Positions 48,703 to 56,978 are shown, counted from the stretch's first letter. The stretch is 64,000 bases of DNA from Cellulomonas sp. APG4 (GCF_009996735.1 NZ_JAACYI010000004.1:62001-126000), one strand, 5' to 3'. Notes: a model not told the origin generated them from the letters alone. Numbers and translations are program-made.

Positions 48703-49392
48703 TCACGTGTGCAGCGCCACCCAGGCGTGCATCGCGATGGCCGCGGCCGCGGCGGCGTTGATCGAGCGGGTCGAGCCGAACTGCCGGATGTGCAACACGG
48801 CGTCGCACGCCTCGCGCGCCGCGGGCGACAGCCCGTCGCCCTCCTGACCGAACAGCAGCACGCACGCACGCGGCAACGGGTACCCCTCGAGCGCCACCGA
48901 GCCCGGGAGGTTGTCGACCCCCAGCACGGGCAGCCGTGCGCCGTCCGGCCCCGCCGTCGCCGCCCACGCACGCAGGTGGTCGACGTCCGGGTGGTGCCGC
49001 ACGTGCTGGTACCTGTCCGTCACCATCGCGCCACGTCGGTTCCAGCGACGCCGGCCCACCACGTGCACCTCGGCGGCGGCGAACGCGTTCGCCGTCCGCA
49101 CCACGGAGCCGATGTTCAGGTCGTGAACCCAGTTCTCGACGGCCACGTGGAACGGGTGGCGGCGAAGGTCGAGGTCGGCGACCACGGCCTCGACCGTCCA
49201 GTACCGGTAGCGGTCGACGACGTTGCGCCGGTCGCCGTGCTCGAGCAGCTCGGGGTCGTAGCGTCGCACCCCGTCGACGTCGAGCTCGGGCCACGCGTCC
49301 CGGCCACCCGGCCACGGGCCGACGCCCACCTCGCGCTCCGCGTGGCCGTCGGGGACCTCACCGTGCGGCAGGGCGCGCCCGGGACCGGTCAC
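48703..49392 (-). CDS. TrmH/SpoU-family RNA methyltransferase
   Basis: A 229-residue SPOUT enzyme that methylates 2'-O-ribose in tRNA or rRNA. The three family motifs are intact: VENWVHDLNIGSVVRTANAF (motif 1), VLLFGQEGDGLS (motif 2) and IRQFGSTRSINAAAAAAIAMHAW (motif 3). Residues 1-70 are an extension. The GTG start overlaps the ABC permease stop by 4 bases. The RNA target cannot be predicted. Confidence 0.9.
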   Translation of the reverse strand: MTGPGRALPHGEVPDGHAEREVGVGPWPGGRDAWPELDVDGVRRYDPELLEHGDRRNVVDRYRYWTVEAVVADLDLRRHPFHVAVENWVHDLNIGSVVRTANAFAAAEVHVVGRRRWNRRGAMVTDRYQHVRHHPDVDHLRAWAATAGPDGARLPVLGVDNLPGSVALEGYPLPRACVLLFGQEGDGLSPAAREACDAVLHIRQFGSTRSINAAAAAAIAMHAWVALHT

Positions 49393-50642
49393 CGGTGGCG
49401 CCAGGCCTGGCCCACGCGCAGCCGGCCCGAGGTGTGCAGCACCGAGCCCTCGTAGAGACGGGCCGCGAGCAGCACGAGCGCGACGGCCGTGCCGAGCACC
49501 ACGAGAGCCGCGACCACAGGCTCCCAGGGTTCGGCGTTGCCCAGCACCACGCGGGCCGGCATCAGCAGCGGTGCGGTCACCGGGACGTACGAGAGCAGCC
49601 GCTGGGTGGGTCCGGGGTCCATCGCGAAGATGGCCGCGAAGAACGGCAGGATCACGAGCACCTGCATCACGACCGTCGTGGACTGGAGGTCCTCGACGCG
49701 CGCGGCCAGGGAACCGCCCACGGCCCAGAGCCCCGCGAGCATCACGAATCCGAGGACGAAGAACAGCACGAACCAGCCCGAGGCGGCGAGCAGCTGCTCC
49801 ACCACGGGCCCCTGGCCCGCGAGCGCCGCCCCCACGAGCCCGCCACCGACGATCACGGCCACCTGGCCCACGGCCATCGCGGTGTTGCCGATCACCTTGC
49901 CCGCGAGCAGGGCGCGCACCGGCACGGCCGCGACCAGCAGCTCGACCACCCGGGACTGCTTCTCCTCGACCACGCTCTGGGCGATCGACATGCCGAACGT
50001 CAGCACCGACAGGTAGAAGAGGAACGCGAACGCGAGCACCAGCAGCTCGGGCGGCACCGAGCCGCTCGGGAGGGCGTCGAGCAGCACGACCGTGGGCGGG
50101 GCGGGGTCCGTGAGCGCGGCGACGTCGGCCGCGTCGAGCCCCTGCTCCTCGGCGGCCGCCGCCACCTGGAGCCGCCCGGACGCTGCGCTCACGAGCAGCT
50201 CGATCTCGACCGGCACGCCCTCGCCGCCCAGCAGCCGCAGCTCCTCGAGGCTCTCGCCCACGACGGCGGCGTCCACGTCACCGCCGCGCACCATGCGCGC
50301 GACGTCGGTCTGCTCGTCGACGGCGACCACCTCGACCTCGGCCGCGGGCAGGCCACCGCGGCCCAGCAGGGCGAGCTCGACCCGCACCTCCGAGCCGTCG
50401 TCGGCGTCCTCCTCGCCCGCGGCACCGCCCAGGTCGGCCGCGAGGCGCGAGGCAGCCACGGCGGCCTCGCCCTGGGCGGCGACGCGCAGCTCGGGCGTGC
50501 GCTGCTGGAGCAGCACGGGGATGACGGTCGCGGCGGTCACGAGCAGGAGGAGGAACACCGTGGTGCCGAGGAACGCCTTGTCGCGCAGCTTCACGAGCAC
50601 CTCGCGGCGCGCGATGACGCCGACCACGCCCCACGAGCTCAT
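49389..50642 (-). CDS. ABC-2 type exporter permease, NatB-like
   Basis: A 417-residue membrane protein. One helix near residues 22-43 is followed by a large extracytoplasmic domain (about 45-225), then five or six further helices, starting LLVLAFAFLFYLSVLTFGMSI. The EEKQSRVVELLVAAVPVRALL motif is the coupling region seen in NatB-type sodium or drug exporters. It overlaps the ATPase gene upstream and the methylase gene downstream by 4 bases, forming one operon. Substrate unknown. Confidence 0.9.
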   Translation of the reverse strand: MSSWGVVGVIARREVLVKLRDKAFLGTTVFLLLLVTAATVIPVLLQQRTPELRVAAQGEAAVAASRLAADLGGAAGEEDADDGSEVRVELALLGRGGLPAAEVEVVAVDEQTDVARMVRGGDVDAAVVGESLEELRLLGGEGVPVEIELLVSAASGRLQVAAAAEEQGLDAADVAALTDPAPPTVVLLDALPSGSVPPELLVLAFAFLFYLSVLTFGMSIAQSVVEEKQSRVVELLVAAVPVRALLAGKVIGNTAMAVGQVAVIVGGGLVGAALAGQGPVVEQLLAASGWFVLFFVLGFVMLAGLWAVGGSLAARVEDLQSTTVVMQVLVILPFFAAIFAMDPGPTQRLLSYVPVTAPLLMPARVVLGNAEPWEPVVAALVVLGTAVALVLLAARLYEGSVLHTSGRLRVGQAWRHR

Positions 50643-51577
50643 CGCACGGCCTCCCGGAAGATCTCGGCGAGCGTCGGGACCACGGGCGTGAGCTCGCGCA
50701 CGGCCCCGTGGGCCTGTGCCTGCGCGAGCAGCGCCTGGTCGTCGGCGTCCTCCGCGAGGTCGACCACCACGGTGCGACCGTCGTGGGCGTGCAGGCTCAC
50801 GCCCGGCACCTGCTCGAGGAACGCGGCGAGGCCCGTCGGCGCGCCCTCCGCCGCGGGTGCACGCTCGTCGGGGAACGGGTCCACCACGAGGCGCAGACGA
50901 CGCCCGGCACGCCGTCGGCGCAGCTCGCCCGCCTCGCCCGCGGCGAGCACGCGGCCCTGGTGCAGCAGCACGACGTCGTCGCACAGTCGCTCGACCAGCT
51001 CGAGCTGGTGGGAGGAGAACAGCACCGGGACCCCCGCGGCGGAGCGCTCGCGCAGGTGCTCGGCCATCGCGTCGACGGCGATCGGGTCGAGTCCCGAGAA
51101 CGGCTCGTCGAGCACCAGGAGCACCGGGTCGTGCACCAGGGCGGCCGCGACCTGCACGCGCTGCTGGTTGCCGAGCGACAGTGACTGGAGCGCGTCGTCG
51201 GCACGGTCCGCCAGGCCCAGGCGTTCGAGGAGCTCGTGGGTGCGGCGCCGCGCCGCCTGCGCGCCGAGCCCGTGCACGCGGCCCAGGTGGACCAGCTGCT
51301 CAGCCACGCGCATGCGCGGGTACAGCCCGCGCTCCTCCGGCATGTACCCGAACGTGCGGCGCACCTCGAGGGTCAGCGGCCGGCCGTCGAAGGTCACCTC
51401 GCCCGAGTCCGGGGCGAGCACACCCATGACGATGCGCATCGCCGTCGTCTTGCCCGCACCGTTGGCGCCGATGAAGCCCGTCATGCGGCCGGGCCGCACC
51501 GTGAAGCCGACGTCGTCGAGGGCCGTCCGGTCACCGAACGTGCGGGTGACCCCCGCGAGCGTGAGCTCCTGCGCCAC
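50639..51577 (-). CDS. ABC transporter ATPase, NatA-like
   Basis: A 312-residue ATPase with Walker A GANGAGKTTAMRI, the QSLSLGNQQRVQVAAALVHDP signature (LSLGNQQ rather than LSGGQQ), Walker B LLVLDEPFSGLDP and an SSHQLELVERL switch. The C-terminal 90 residues form a DUF4162-like extension (VDLAEDADDQALLAQAQAHG). GGAGGGACGG precedes the GTG. It should power the permease downstream. Confidence 0.92.
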   Translation of the reverse strand: MAQELTLAGVTRTFGDRTALDDVGFTVRPGRMTGFIGANGAGKTTAMRIVMGVLAPDSGEVTFDGRPLTLEVRRTFGYMPEERGLYPRMRVAEQLVHLGRVHGLGAQAARRRTHELLERLGLADRADDALQSLSLGNQQRVQVAAALVHDPVLLVLDEPFSGLDPIAVDAMAEHLRERSAAGVPVLFSSHQLELVERLCDDVVLLHQGRVLAAGEAGELRRRRAGRRLRLVVDPFPDERAPAAEGAPTGLAAFLEQVPGVSLHAHDGRTVVVDLAEDADDQALLAQAQAHGAVRELTPVVPTLAEIFREAVR

Positions 51578-51710
51578 GAACCGTCCCTCCTGCGAGCCGA
51601 CCCGTCGAGCCTAGCGGCCTGGTCGGTGCCCCCACGGGGCGTGCGTGGCTGCGTACGCTGGGGCCCGTCGCCAGGACGTGGCGCCCACGCGGCGCCGGAG
51701 GAGGAGTGCC

Positions 51711-52499
51711 GTGACCCGCGAGCGCGAGCAGCGAGAGATCCACAGCTGGCTCACCGACATGGACGGCGTGCTGGTGCACGAGGGCAAGGCCCTGCCGGGC
51801 GCCGCGGACTTCGTCCGGACGCTGCGCGACAAGGAGCGTCCGTTCCTCGTCCTGACCAACAACTCGATCTTCACCGAGCGGGACCTGCGGGCCCGGCTGC
51901 GCACCGCGGGCATCGACGTGCCCGAGGGCGCGATCTGGACCTCGGCCCTCGCGACGGCCCAGTTCCTGCACGACCAGGTGCCCGGTGGCAGCGCCTACAC
52001 GATCGGCGAGGCCGGCCTGACGACGGCGCTCTACGAGGTCGGCTACACGCTCACGGAGTCGGACCCGGACTACGTGGTGCTGGGCGAGACCCGCACGTAC
52101 TCGTTCGAGGCCATCACCAAGGCCATCCGTCTGATCCAGGGCGGGGCGCGGTTCATCGCGACCAACCCCGACGTGACGGGGCCGAGCGCCGAGGGCGACC
52201 TGCCCGCGACGGGGTCGGTCGCCGCGATGATCACGGCCGCGACCGGACGCAAGCCGTACTTCGTGGGCAAGCCGAACCCGATGATGTTCCGCTCGGCGCT
52301 CAACCAGATCGACGCGCACTCCGAGACCACGGCGATGATCGGCGACCGGATGGACACCGACGTGGTCGCGGGGATCGAGGCCGGCCTGCGCACGTTCCTG
52401 GTGCTCACGGGCTCGACGCAGGAGCACCAGGTCGAGCGCTTCCCGTTCCGCCCGGCCGAGGTGGTCCCGTCGATCGCGGAGCTCGTCGAGCGCATCTGA
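51711..52499 (+). CDS. HAD-IIA family phosphatase, NagD-like
   Basis: A 262-residue HAD hydrolase. The nucleophile motif is SWLTDMDGVLVHEG near residue 15, motif II is VLTNNS, the VGKPNPMMF segment gives the Lys, and the metal-binding MIGDRMDTDVVAGIEAGLRT closes the site. The class II cap is intact between. GGAGGAG precedes the GTG start. Substrates of this family are small phosphate esters; the choice here is unknown. Confidence 0.9.
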   Translation: MTREREQREIHSWLTDMDGVLVHEGKALPGAADFVRTLRDKERPFLVLTNNSIFTERDLRARLRTAGIDVPEGAIWTSALATAQFLHDQVPGGSAYTIGEAGLTTALYEVGYTLTESDPDYVVLGETRTYSFEAITKAIRLIQGGARFIATNPDVTGPSAEGDLPATGSVAAMITAATGRKPYFVGKPNPMMFRSALNQIDAHSETTAMIGDRMDTDVVAGIEAGLRTFLVLTGSTQEHQVERFPFRPAEVVPSIAELVERI

Positions 52500-52504
52500 G
52501 CACA

Positions 52505-52518
52505 GGGACCTAGGTCCC
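52505..52518. promoter_or_regulatory. DosR/DevR-like palindrome
   Basis: GGGACCTAGGTCCC, a perfect 14-bp palindrome of the form GGGAC-N4-GTCCC, like the core of the mycobacterial DosR box. It is centred 42.5 bases before the GTG of the YwiC-like gene, which is also the predicted transcription start, a usual activator position. Confidence 0.55.
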
Positions 52519-52540
52519 GGCCGTCTCAGGGCGCGCTGCC

Positions 52541-52546
52541 TAGCGT
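52541..52546 (+). promoter_or_regulatory. -10 box of the YwiC-like gene
   Basis: TAGCGT, 7 bases before the GTG at 52554. No ribosome site is present, so the transcript should be leaderless. Confidence 0.55.
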
Positions 52547-52553
52547 GCGGCAC

Positions 52554-53345
52554 GTGTCGAGCCTGACCACCGCCCCGGTCCGACGGCGCGGCGCGCGTGG
52601 GCCCGGCTGGGTGCCGAACCAGCACGGGGCCTGGGCGATGCTGCTCGCGCCCACGCTGCTGGGCGCCCTCGCGGGCGGCGCCCGTCCGGTGCACCTGCTG
52701 CTGGGGCTGGCGTGGTTGGTCGCCTACCTCGCGTTCTTCGCGACGGGACTGTGGCTGCGCGCACGTCGGCGCGCCCGCTACCGCCCGCCCGTCGTCGCGT
52801 ACGGCACCGCGACGGTGGTGCTCGGGAGCGTGCTGATCGCGGTCGAGCCGCGCCTGCTCACCTGGGCCGCGGTCTACGTGCCGTTGCTCGTGGTGAGCCT
52901 GGGCTACTCGTGGCGCCGCCAGGACCGCGCGCTCGGCAACGACGCGGTGACCGTGGTGGCGGCGTGCCTCATGGCCGTGGTCGCGTACGGCCTCGGCGCG
53001 CGCGGTGCGGCCGACGGCGGCGCAGTGCCGGGGGCGTCGTCGGGCGAGGCCTGGGAGCTCGCCGCGGTGCTGCTCGCCTACTTCTTCGGCACGGTCCTGT
53101 ACGTCAAGACGATGATCCGCGAGCGGCACAACCCGGCGATACGTCGCGCCTCGGACGCGTACCACGCCGGAGTCGCCGTCGCGGCGTGGGTCGCACCGCT
53201 CGCCTGGCCGGTGGCGGCGGTGCTCACCCTCGTGGCCGTGCGCGCCGTCGTCGTCCCGCGCCGGTGGCCGGGCACCTCGCCCCGCGCCCTCGGCCTGGGC
53301 GAGATCGCCGCCACCACCGCCCTCGCCCTGACCCTCCTCCTCTGA
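52554..53345 (+). CDS. YwiC-like integral membrane protein
   Basis: A 263-residue membrane protein with about eight helices. It opens with the family's PNQHGAWAMLLAPTLLG motif, then a basic linker (LRARRRARYRPP) and helices ending at the C-terminus. In Bacillus subtilis ywiC lies beside fnr and the nar genes of anaerobic metabolism, but its function is unknown. The GTG at 52554 was chosen because TAGCGT lies 7 bases before it; a GTG at 52545 lies inside that promoter pattern. The palindrome upstream suggests hypoxia or redox control. Confidence 0.8.
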   Translation: MSSLTTAPVRRRGARGPGWVPNQHGAWAMLLAPTLLGALAGGARPVHLLLGLAWLVAYLAFFATGLWLRARRRARYRPPVVAYGTATVVLGSVLIAVEPRLLTWAAVYVPLLVVSLGYSWRRQDRALGNDAVTVVAACLMAVVAYGLGARGAADGGAVPGASSGEAWELAAVLLAYFFGTVLYVKTMIRERHNPAIRRASDAYHAGVAVAAWVAPLAWPVAAVLTLVAVRAVVVPRRWPGTSPRALGLGEIAATTALALTLLL

Positions 53346-53506
53346 CCCACCCCCCCTGTCCAAACGTTCGAAGGCGAACGTCGGCGCAGAGGTGGCCGTT
53401 CAGTACCCGCCCATGCGCGCGGGTGCTCGAACCTGCGGCCCCGTGAGGGGGTGGCTGCGGGAGCGCGGTCAGGAACCGCAACGACCGCCGACGGGCGGGC
53501 GCGTGG
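53346..53506. other. Convergent intergenic region
   Basis: A 161-base gap between the YwiC-like and LemA genes. It carries the hairpin ACGTTCG-AAGG-CGAACGT (53364-53381), which probably terminates the first, and a weaker GCGGT/ACCGC hairpin at 53465-53479. No gene seen. Confidence 0.45.
53364..53381. terminator. Hairpin between convergent genes
   Basis: ACGTTCG (53364-53370) and CGAACGT (53375-53381) are perfect reverse complements around AAGG, 18 bases past the YwiC-like stop. Confidence 0.5.
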
Positions 53507-54076
53507 TCAGAAACCGACGCGCGGGGCGGCGCGGACCGCCGGGTCCTCGATCTCGAAGTACTCGGCGCGCGTGAACGAGAACATGTTCGCGACCACGTTG
53601 GCCGGGAAGCTCTCGACCTTGGTGTTGAGCGCACGCACGTTGGCGTTGTAGAAGCGACGCCCGGCGGCGATGCGGTCCTCCGTGGTCGCGAGCTCGGTCT
53701 GGAGCTGCGCGAAGTTCTCGCTCGCCCGCAGCTGCGGGTAGGCCTCAGCGACCGCGAACAGCCGGCCCAGGGCAGCGGTGAGCTGGTTCTCCTGCGCGGC
53801 CTGCTGGGCGGGGCCCGTGCCCGACGACGCCGCGGCGGCCCGTGCCGTGGTGACCTCGTCGAACACGCCGCGCTCGTGCGCCGCATAGCCCTTGACGGTC
53901 TCGACCAGGTTGGGGATCAGGTCGTGACGCCGGTGCAGCTCGACGTCGATCTGCCGCCAGGACTCCTGCACCAGGTTCCGCAGCCGCACGAACCCGTTGT
54001 AGGTCGCGACGGCCCAGATCAGGGTGCCGACGATGATCACGCCGAGTGCGATCACGACGATCAGGACGATGTCCAC
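53507..54076 (-). CDS. LemA family protein
   Basis: A 189-residue LemA protein: an N-terminal membrane helix (about 3-25, LIVVIALGVIIVGTLIWA), then a helical bundle outside the membrane with NLVQESWRQIDVELHRRHDL, IPNLVETVKGYAAHE, and the SENFAQLQTELATTEDRIAAGRRFYN and FPANVVANMFSFTRAEYFE signatures. LemA proteins are linked with membrane-bound proteases and signalling, but the role is unsettled. It is the last gene of a minus-strand group behind two related membrane proteins. GAGGACCACCTC precedes the GTG. Confidence 0.92.
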   Translation of the reverse strand: MDIVLIVVIALGVIIVGTLIWAVATYNGFVRLRNLVQESWRQIDVELHRRHDLIPNLVETVKGYAAHERGVFDEVTTARAAAASSGTGPAQQAAQENQLTAALGRLFAVAEAYPQLRASENFAQLQTELATTEDRIAAGRRFYNANVRALNTKVESFPANVVANMFSFTRAEYFEIEDPAVRAAPRVGF

Positions 54077-54090
54077 GAGGTGGTCCTCTC

Positions 54091-54765
54091 TCAGGGTGTC
54101 CCCGGATCGTATCCGTGGTCGAGCCAGACGAACCGGGGCACGGCGTCGGCGATCGCGCACAGCACCTGCAGGCGACGCACCACGTCCTCGTACCGAGGGC
54201 TGCCCATGGTCCACGTGAGGATCGATGTTCCCTCGATGCGCAGCGAGAGGCCGTACGCGTCCGGGGCGAGCATGCGATGCATCAACCGGGGATTCACGAC
54301 GTCGTGCGCGAACTTCTGGTCACGCGCCTCGACGCGCCAGCGCGCGTTGAACTCCTCGGACTCGAGCTGGATGTCCTGCCCGCCCAGACCCTTGGCGATC
54401 TTGGCCCCGAGGCCGTCCGGGGTGAGGGTGAGCGTCGGCAGGTACGCCGGGAGGTCGATCGCGACCACGTGGAACGTGTAGGTGCTCTGGTTCTTGCCCG
54501 AGCCGGTCGTGTAGCGGTAGCCGAACGACGTCGCCGGACGGCCCCGGAAACGCCCGCGCACCACCTCGCTCGTGCGCCGCGACCGGCCCACGTCGAACGG
54601 GGTGCCGTACCAGCGGGTCACGAGCCCGGAGTCGCTCCCCACGTACTCCCAGCCGGCGCTCTCGGCGAACTTCCGTGCGAGGCCCACACGGTGCCGCTGG
54701 TACCAGATGCCGAGGGCGACCACCGCCGGCACGGCCAGCAGGATCAGGAGGAAGACGCCGTCCAC
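54091..54765 (-). CDS. LemA-linked membrane protein, paralogue 2
   Basis: A 224-residue protein with one N-terminal helix (about 4-20) and a soluble part sharing blocks with its neighbour: WEYVGSD, VVRGRFRGRPATSFGYRYTT, FHVVAIDLPAYLPTLTL, GGQDIQLESEEFNARWRVEA, FAHDVVNPRLMHRML and IADAVPRFVWLDHGYDP. The shared pattern suggests a gene duplication. I chose the GTG at 54765, whose GAGGGCAGC ribosome site overlaps the upstream stop codon; a GTG at 54780 is an alternative. No known family name comes to mind. Confidence 0.7.
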   Translation of the reverse strand: MDGVFLLILLAVPAVVALGIWYQRHRVGLARKFAESAGWEYVGSDSGLVTRWYGTPFDVGRSRRTSEVVRGRFRGRPATSFGYRYTTGSGKNQSTYTFHVVAIDLPAYLPTLTLTPDGLGAKIAKGLGGQDIQLESEEFNARWRVEARDQKFAHDVVNPRLMHRMLAPDAYGLSLRIEGTSILTWTMGSPRYEDVVRRLQVLCAIADAVPRFVWLDHGYDPGTP

Positions 54766-54772
54766 GCTGCCC

Positions 54773-55465
54773 TCACCCACCCGTCCTGGCCGGGTCGTGG
54801 CCGTGGTCGAGCCAGACGTATCGCGGGACGGCGTCGGCGATCGCGGTCAGCACGTGCAGGCGACGGGTGAGCTCGTCGTAGCGAGGTATGCCGAGGGTGC
54901 ACACCAGGACGGCGTCGCCCTCGATCCGCAGGAACAGCCCCTCCGCGTCCGGCTCGAGGAGCCGCTGCATCAGCCTGGGGTGGAGCACGTCGTGCGCGAA
55001 CCGCTCGGCGACGGCCTCGACCTTCCAGCGTCGGTTGAACTCCTCTGACTCGAACTGGATGTCCTGCCCTCCCAGCGCCGTGTCGACGGCGGTGAGGACC
55101 GCGACGTCGGGTGACAGCTGGAGGGTGGGGAGCGCGGCCGGCAGGTCGACCGCCACGACGTGGAAGGAGTGCGTGCGGCGCTGCTTCCCGCCGCCCGTCG
55201 TGAAGCGGTACGCGAAGGACGTCGCCGTCCGGCCGAGGAAGGTCCCGCGGATCACCTCGTGGGTCGACGGCCACCGGCCGCGACCGAACGGGTGCACCCG
55301 CCACCGGCCGACGAGCGTGGGATCGGAACCGACGTACTCCCAGCCCACCTCGCGCGCGAACGCCCGTGCGCGCCGCACCTGTCGCCGCTCGGCCTGCCAC
55401 GCGAGCAGAGCGACGCCGGGCGCGACCACGAGCAGGAACACGACGAGGACTGCCTCAGCGGTCAT
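54773..55465 (-). CDS. LemA-linked membrane protein, paralogue 1
   Basis: A 230-residue protein with an N-terminal helix (about 5-22) followed by the same soluble domain as the next gene: WEYVGSDPTLVGRW, VIRGTFLGRTATSFAYRFTT, FHVVAVDLPAALPTLQL, GGQDIQFESEEFNRRWKVEA, FAHDVLHPRLMQRLL and IADAVPRYVWLDHGHDP. By eye about half of the residues are identical. AAGGG precedes the ATG. The pair plus LemA may form a membrane complex; function unknown. Confidence 0.7.
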   Translation of the reverse strand: MTAEAVLVVFLLVVAPGVALLAWQAERRQVRRARAFAREVGWEYVGSDPTLVGRWRVHPFGRGRWPSTHEVIRGTFLGRTATSFAYRFTTGGGKQRRTHSFHVVAVDLPAALPTLQLSPDVAVLTAVDTALGGQDIQFESEEFNRRWKVEAVAERFAHDVLHPRLMQRLLEPDAEGLFLRIEGDAVLVCTLGIPRYDELTRRLHVLTAIADAVPRYVWLDHGHDPARTGG

Positions 55466-55497
55466 GCTGTGCCCTTCGTCCCGGTGCCGACGACGTG

Positions 55498-56112
55498 TCA
55501 GTCTGTCGCTTCCTCGGCGAGGCCCAGGTCGGCGAGGTCGAACACGTGGTGGTACGGCACACCCAGCGCCTCGATGCGCTCACGCGCGCCCGTCGCGCGG
55601 TCCACGACGACGGCGACCCCGAGCACCTCTGCACCCGCGTCACGAGCGGCCTCGACGGCCGCGATGGGCGAGCCGCCCGTGGTCGACGTGTCCTCGAGCA
55701 CCACGACGCGCCGTCCGGCGATGTCCGGCCCCTCGATGCGGCGCTGCATGCCGTGGGTCTTCGCCTCCTTGCGCACCACGAACGCGTCGAGGTCCTGACC
55801 GCGTGACGCGGCCGCGTGCAGCAGGGCGGTCGCGACCGGGTCGGCCCCGAGCGTCAGGCCGCCCACGGCGTCGACCTCGGCCGTCCCGAGACCCGCCTCC
55901 TCGAGCAGGTCGAGCAGCACGTGCCCGATCAGCGGCGCCGCACGGTGGTGCAGCGTCACCCGGCGCAGGTCGACATAGTAGTCGGCCTCGGCTCCCGAGG
56001 ACAGCGTGACACGCCCGTGCACGACGGCGAGCTCGCGGATCAGGTCCCGCAGCTGCTCGCGCGGGGTGGCGCCCCACGGGGCCGGGCCGGTGGTCTCGGG
56101 CTGGTCGCTCAC
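55498..56112 (-). CDS. pyrE: Orotate phosphoribosyltransferase
   Basis: A 204-residue enzyme making OMP from orotate and PRPP. Seen: the GRVTLSSGAEADYYVDLRR start, VGGLTLGADPVATALLHAAA, AFVVRKEAKTHGMQRRIEG with the catalytic lysines, and the PRPP motif VVVLEDTSTTGGS. The GTG start lies 7 bases after minus-strand TAGCCT (56120-56125), so it is probably leaderless. That -10 box contains the TAG stop codon of the upstream SDR gene. Confidence 0.96.
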   Translation of the reverse strand: MSDQPETTGPAPWGATPREQLRDLIRELAVVHGRVTLSSGAEADYYVDLRRVTLHHRAAPLIGHVLLDLLEEAGLGTAEVDAVGGLTLGADPVATALLHAAASRGQDLDAFVVRKEAKTHGMQRRIEGPDIAGRRVVVLEDTSTTGGSPIAAVEAARDAGAEVLGVAVVVDRATGARERIEALGVPYHHVFDLADLGLAEEATD

Positions 56113-56119
56113 GGCGGCC

Positions 56120-56125
56120 AGGCTA
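56120..56125 (-). promoter_or_regulatory. -10 box of pyrE, made from a stop codon
   Basis: TAGCCT on the minus strand, 7 bases before the pyrE GTG. Its TAG (56123-56125) is also the stop codon of the upstream short-chain dehydrogenase gene. Confidence 0.5.
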
Positions 56126-56947
56126 GCGGCCCCCGCCCACGCCCTCGTCGGCCGTCCGGGTCGTGTCCACGGCCTCGCCCGAGAGCTCCTGCCGCCGCTG
56201 GAGCGCCGCGAGCGCGCGCACCGCGGCGCGCGGCAGCACCCGGGCCACCTCCGACACCAGGCCGTAGCGCAGGCTCGGGGTCGAGATCACCGCACCACGG
56301 CGCACGTCCGCGAGCGCCGCCGCGACCACCGCGTCGGCGTTGAGCCACGCGATCTCGGGCAGCTGGTCGTAGCCGAGCCCCGCGCGCTCGTGGAACTCGG
56401 TGTGCACCAGGCCCGGGCACAGCGCGGTCGCCGTCACGCCGGTCCCCTTGAGCTCGACCGCGAGCGCCTCGGTGAACACCCGCACCCACGCCTTGTCGGC
56501 CGCGTAGGTGCCGCTCGCGGTGAGCGCGGCGACCGACGACACGTTGAGCACGGCGCCCCGGCCGCGCTCGACCATCGCGCCGACGGCGGCGTGCGTGAGC
56601 ACCATCACCGTGCGCACCATCACCTCGAGCGCCTCCTCGTGGCGTGCGAGGTCGCCGCCCACGAAAGGCACGCCCGGCGCGAAGCCGGCGTTGTTCACGA
56701 GCAGCCCCACCGGGTTCTCCTCCTGGCGCAGCCTGTCCGCGACGCGCTCGACGGCGGCCCGGTCGGTGAGGTCGGCCGGGAGCACCTCGGCGCGCACCCC
56801 CGCCGCGGCGCGGAGCTGGCTCGCGAGCCGCTCGAGCCTCTCCTCGTCGCGCGCCACGAGCACGACGTCGTGCCGGGCCGTGGCGAGCTGCCAGGCGAAC
56901 TCGAGACCGAGGCCGGCGCTCGCGCCGGTGACCAGTGCGGTACCCAT
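56123..56947 (-). CDS. Short-chain dehydrogenase/reductase
   Basis: A 274-residue NAD(P)-dependent SDR. Seen: LVTGASAGLGLEFAWQLA (coenzyme motif), VLVARDEERLERLA, LVNNAGFAPGVPF, and the catalytic Ser and Tyr-x3-Lys in VLNVSSVAALTASGTYAADKAW. The C-terminal region has the PGLVHTEFHERAG loop. The Arg in the cofactor pocket suggests NADP. TACGCT (56955-56960) lies 7 bases before the ATG on the minus strand. Substrate unknown. Confidence 0.9.
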   Translation of the reverse strand: MGTALVTGASAGLGLEFAWQLATARHDVVLVARDEERLERLASQLRAAAGVRAEVLPADLTDRAAVERVADRLRQEENPVGLLVNNAGFAPGVPFVGGDLARHEEALEVMVRTVMVLTHAAVGAMVERGRGAVLNVSSVAALTASGTYAADKAWVRVFTEALAVELKGTGVTATALCPGLVHTEFHERAGLGYDQLPEIAWLNADAVVAAALADVRRGAVISTPSLRYGLVSEVARVLPRAAVRALAALQRRQELSGEAVDTTRTADEGVGGGR

Positions 56948-56954
56948 GCCGCCC

Positions 56955-56960
56955 AGCGTA
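56955..56960 (-). promoter_or_regulatory. -10 box of the SDR gene
   Basis: TACGCT on the minus strand, 7 bases before the ATG at 56947, giving a leaderless transcript. It faces away from the xth promoter. Confidence 0.55.
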
Positions 56961-56978
56961 GGCCGAGCGGGGCCGTCG

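Noticed and set aside
53382-53506. Possible small RNA between the YwiC-like and LemA genes
   Set aside because: No promoter-terminator arrangement could be seen; only weak hairpins.
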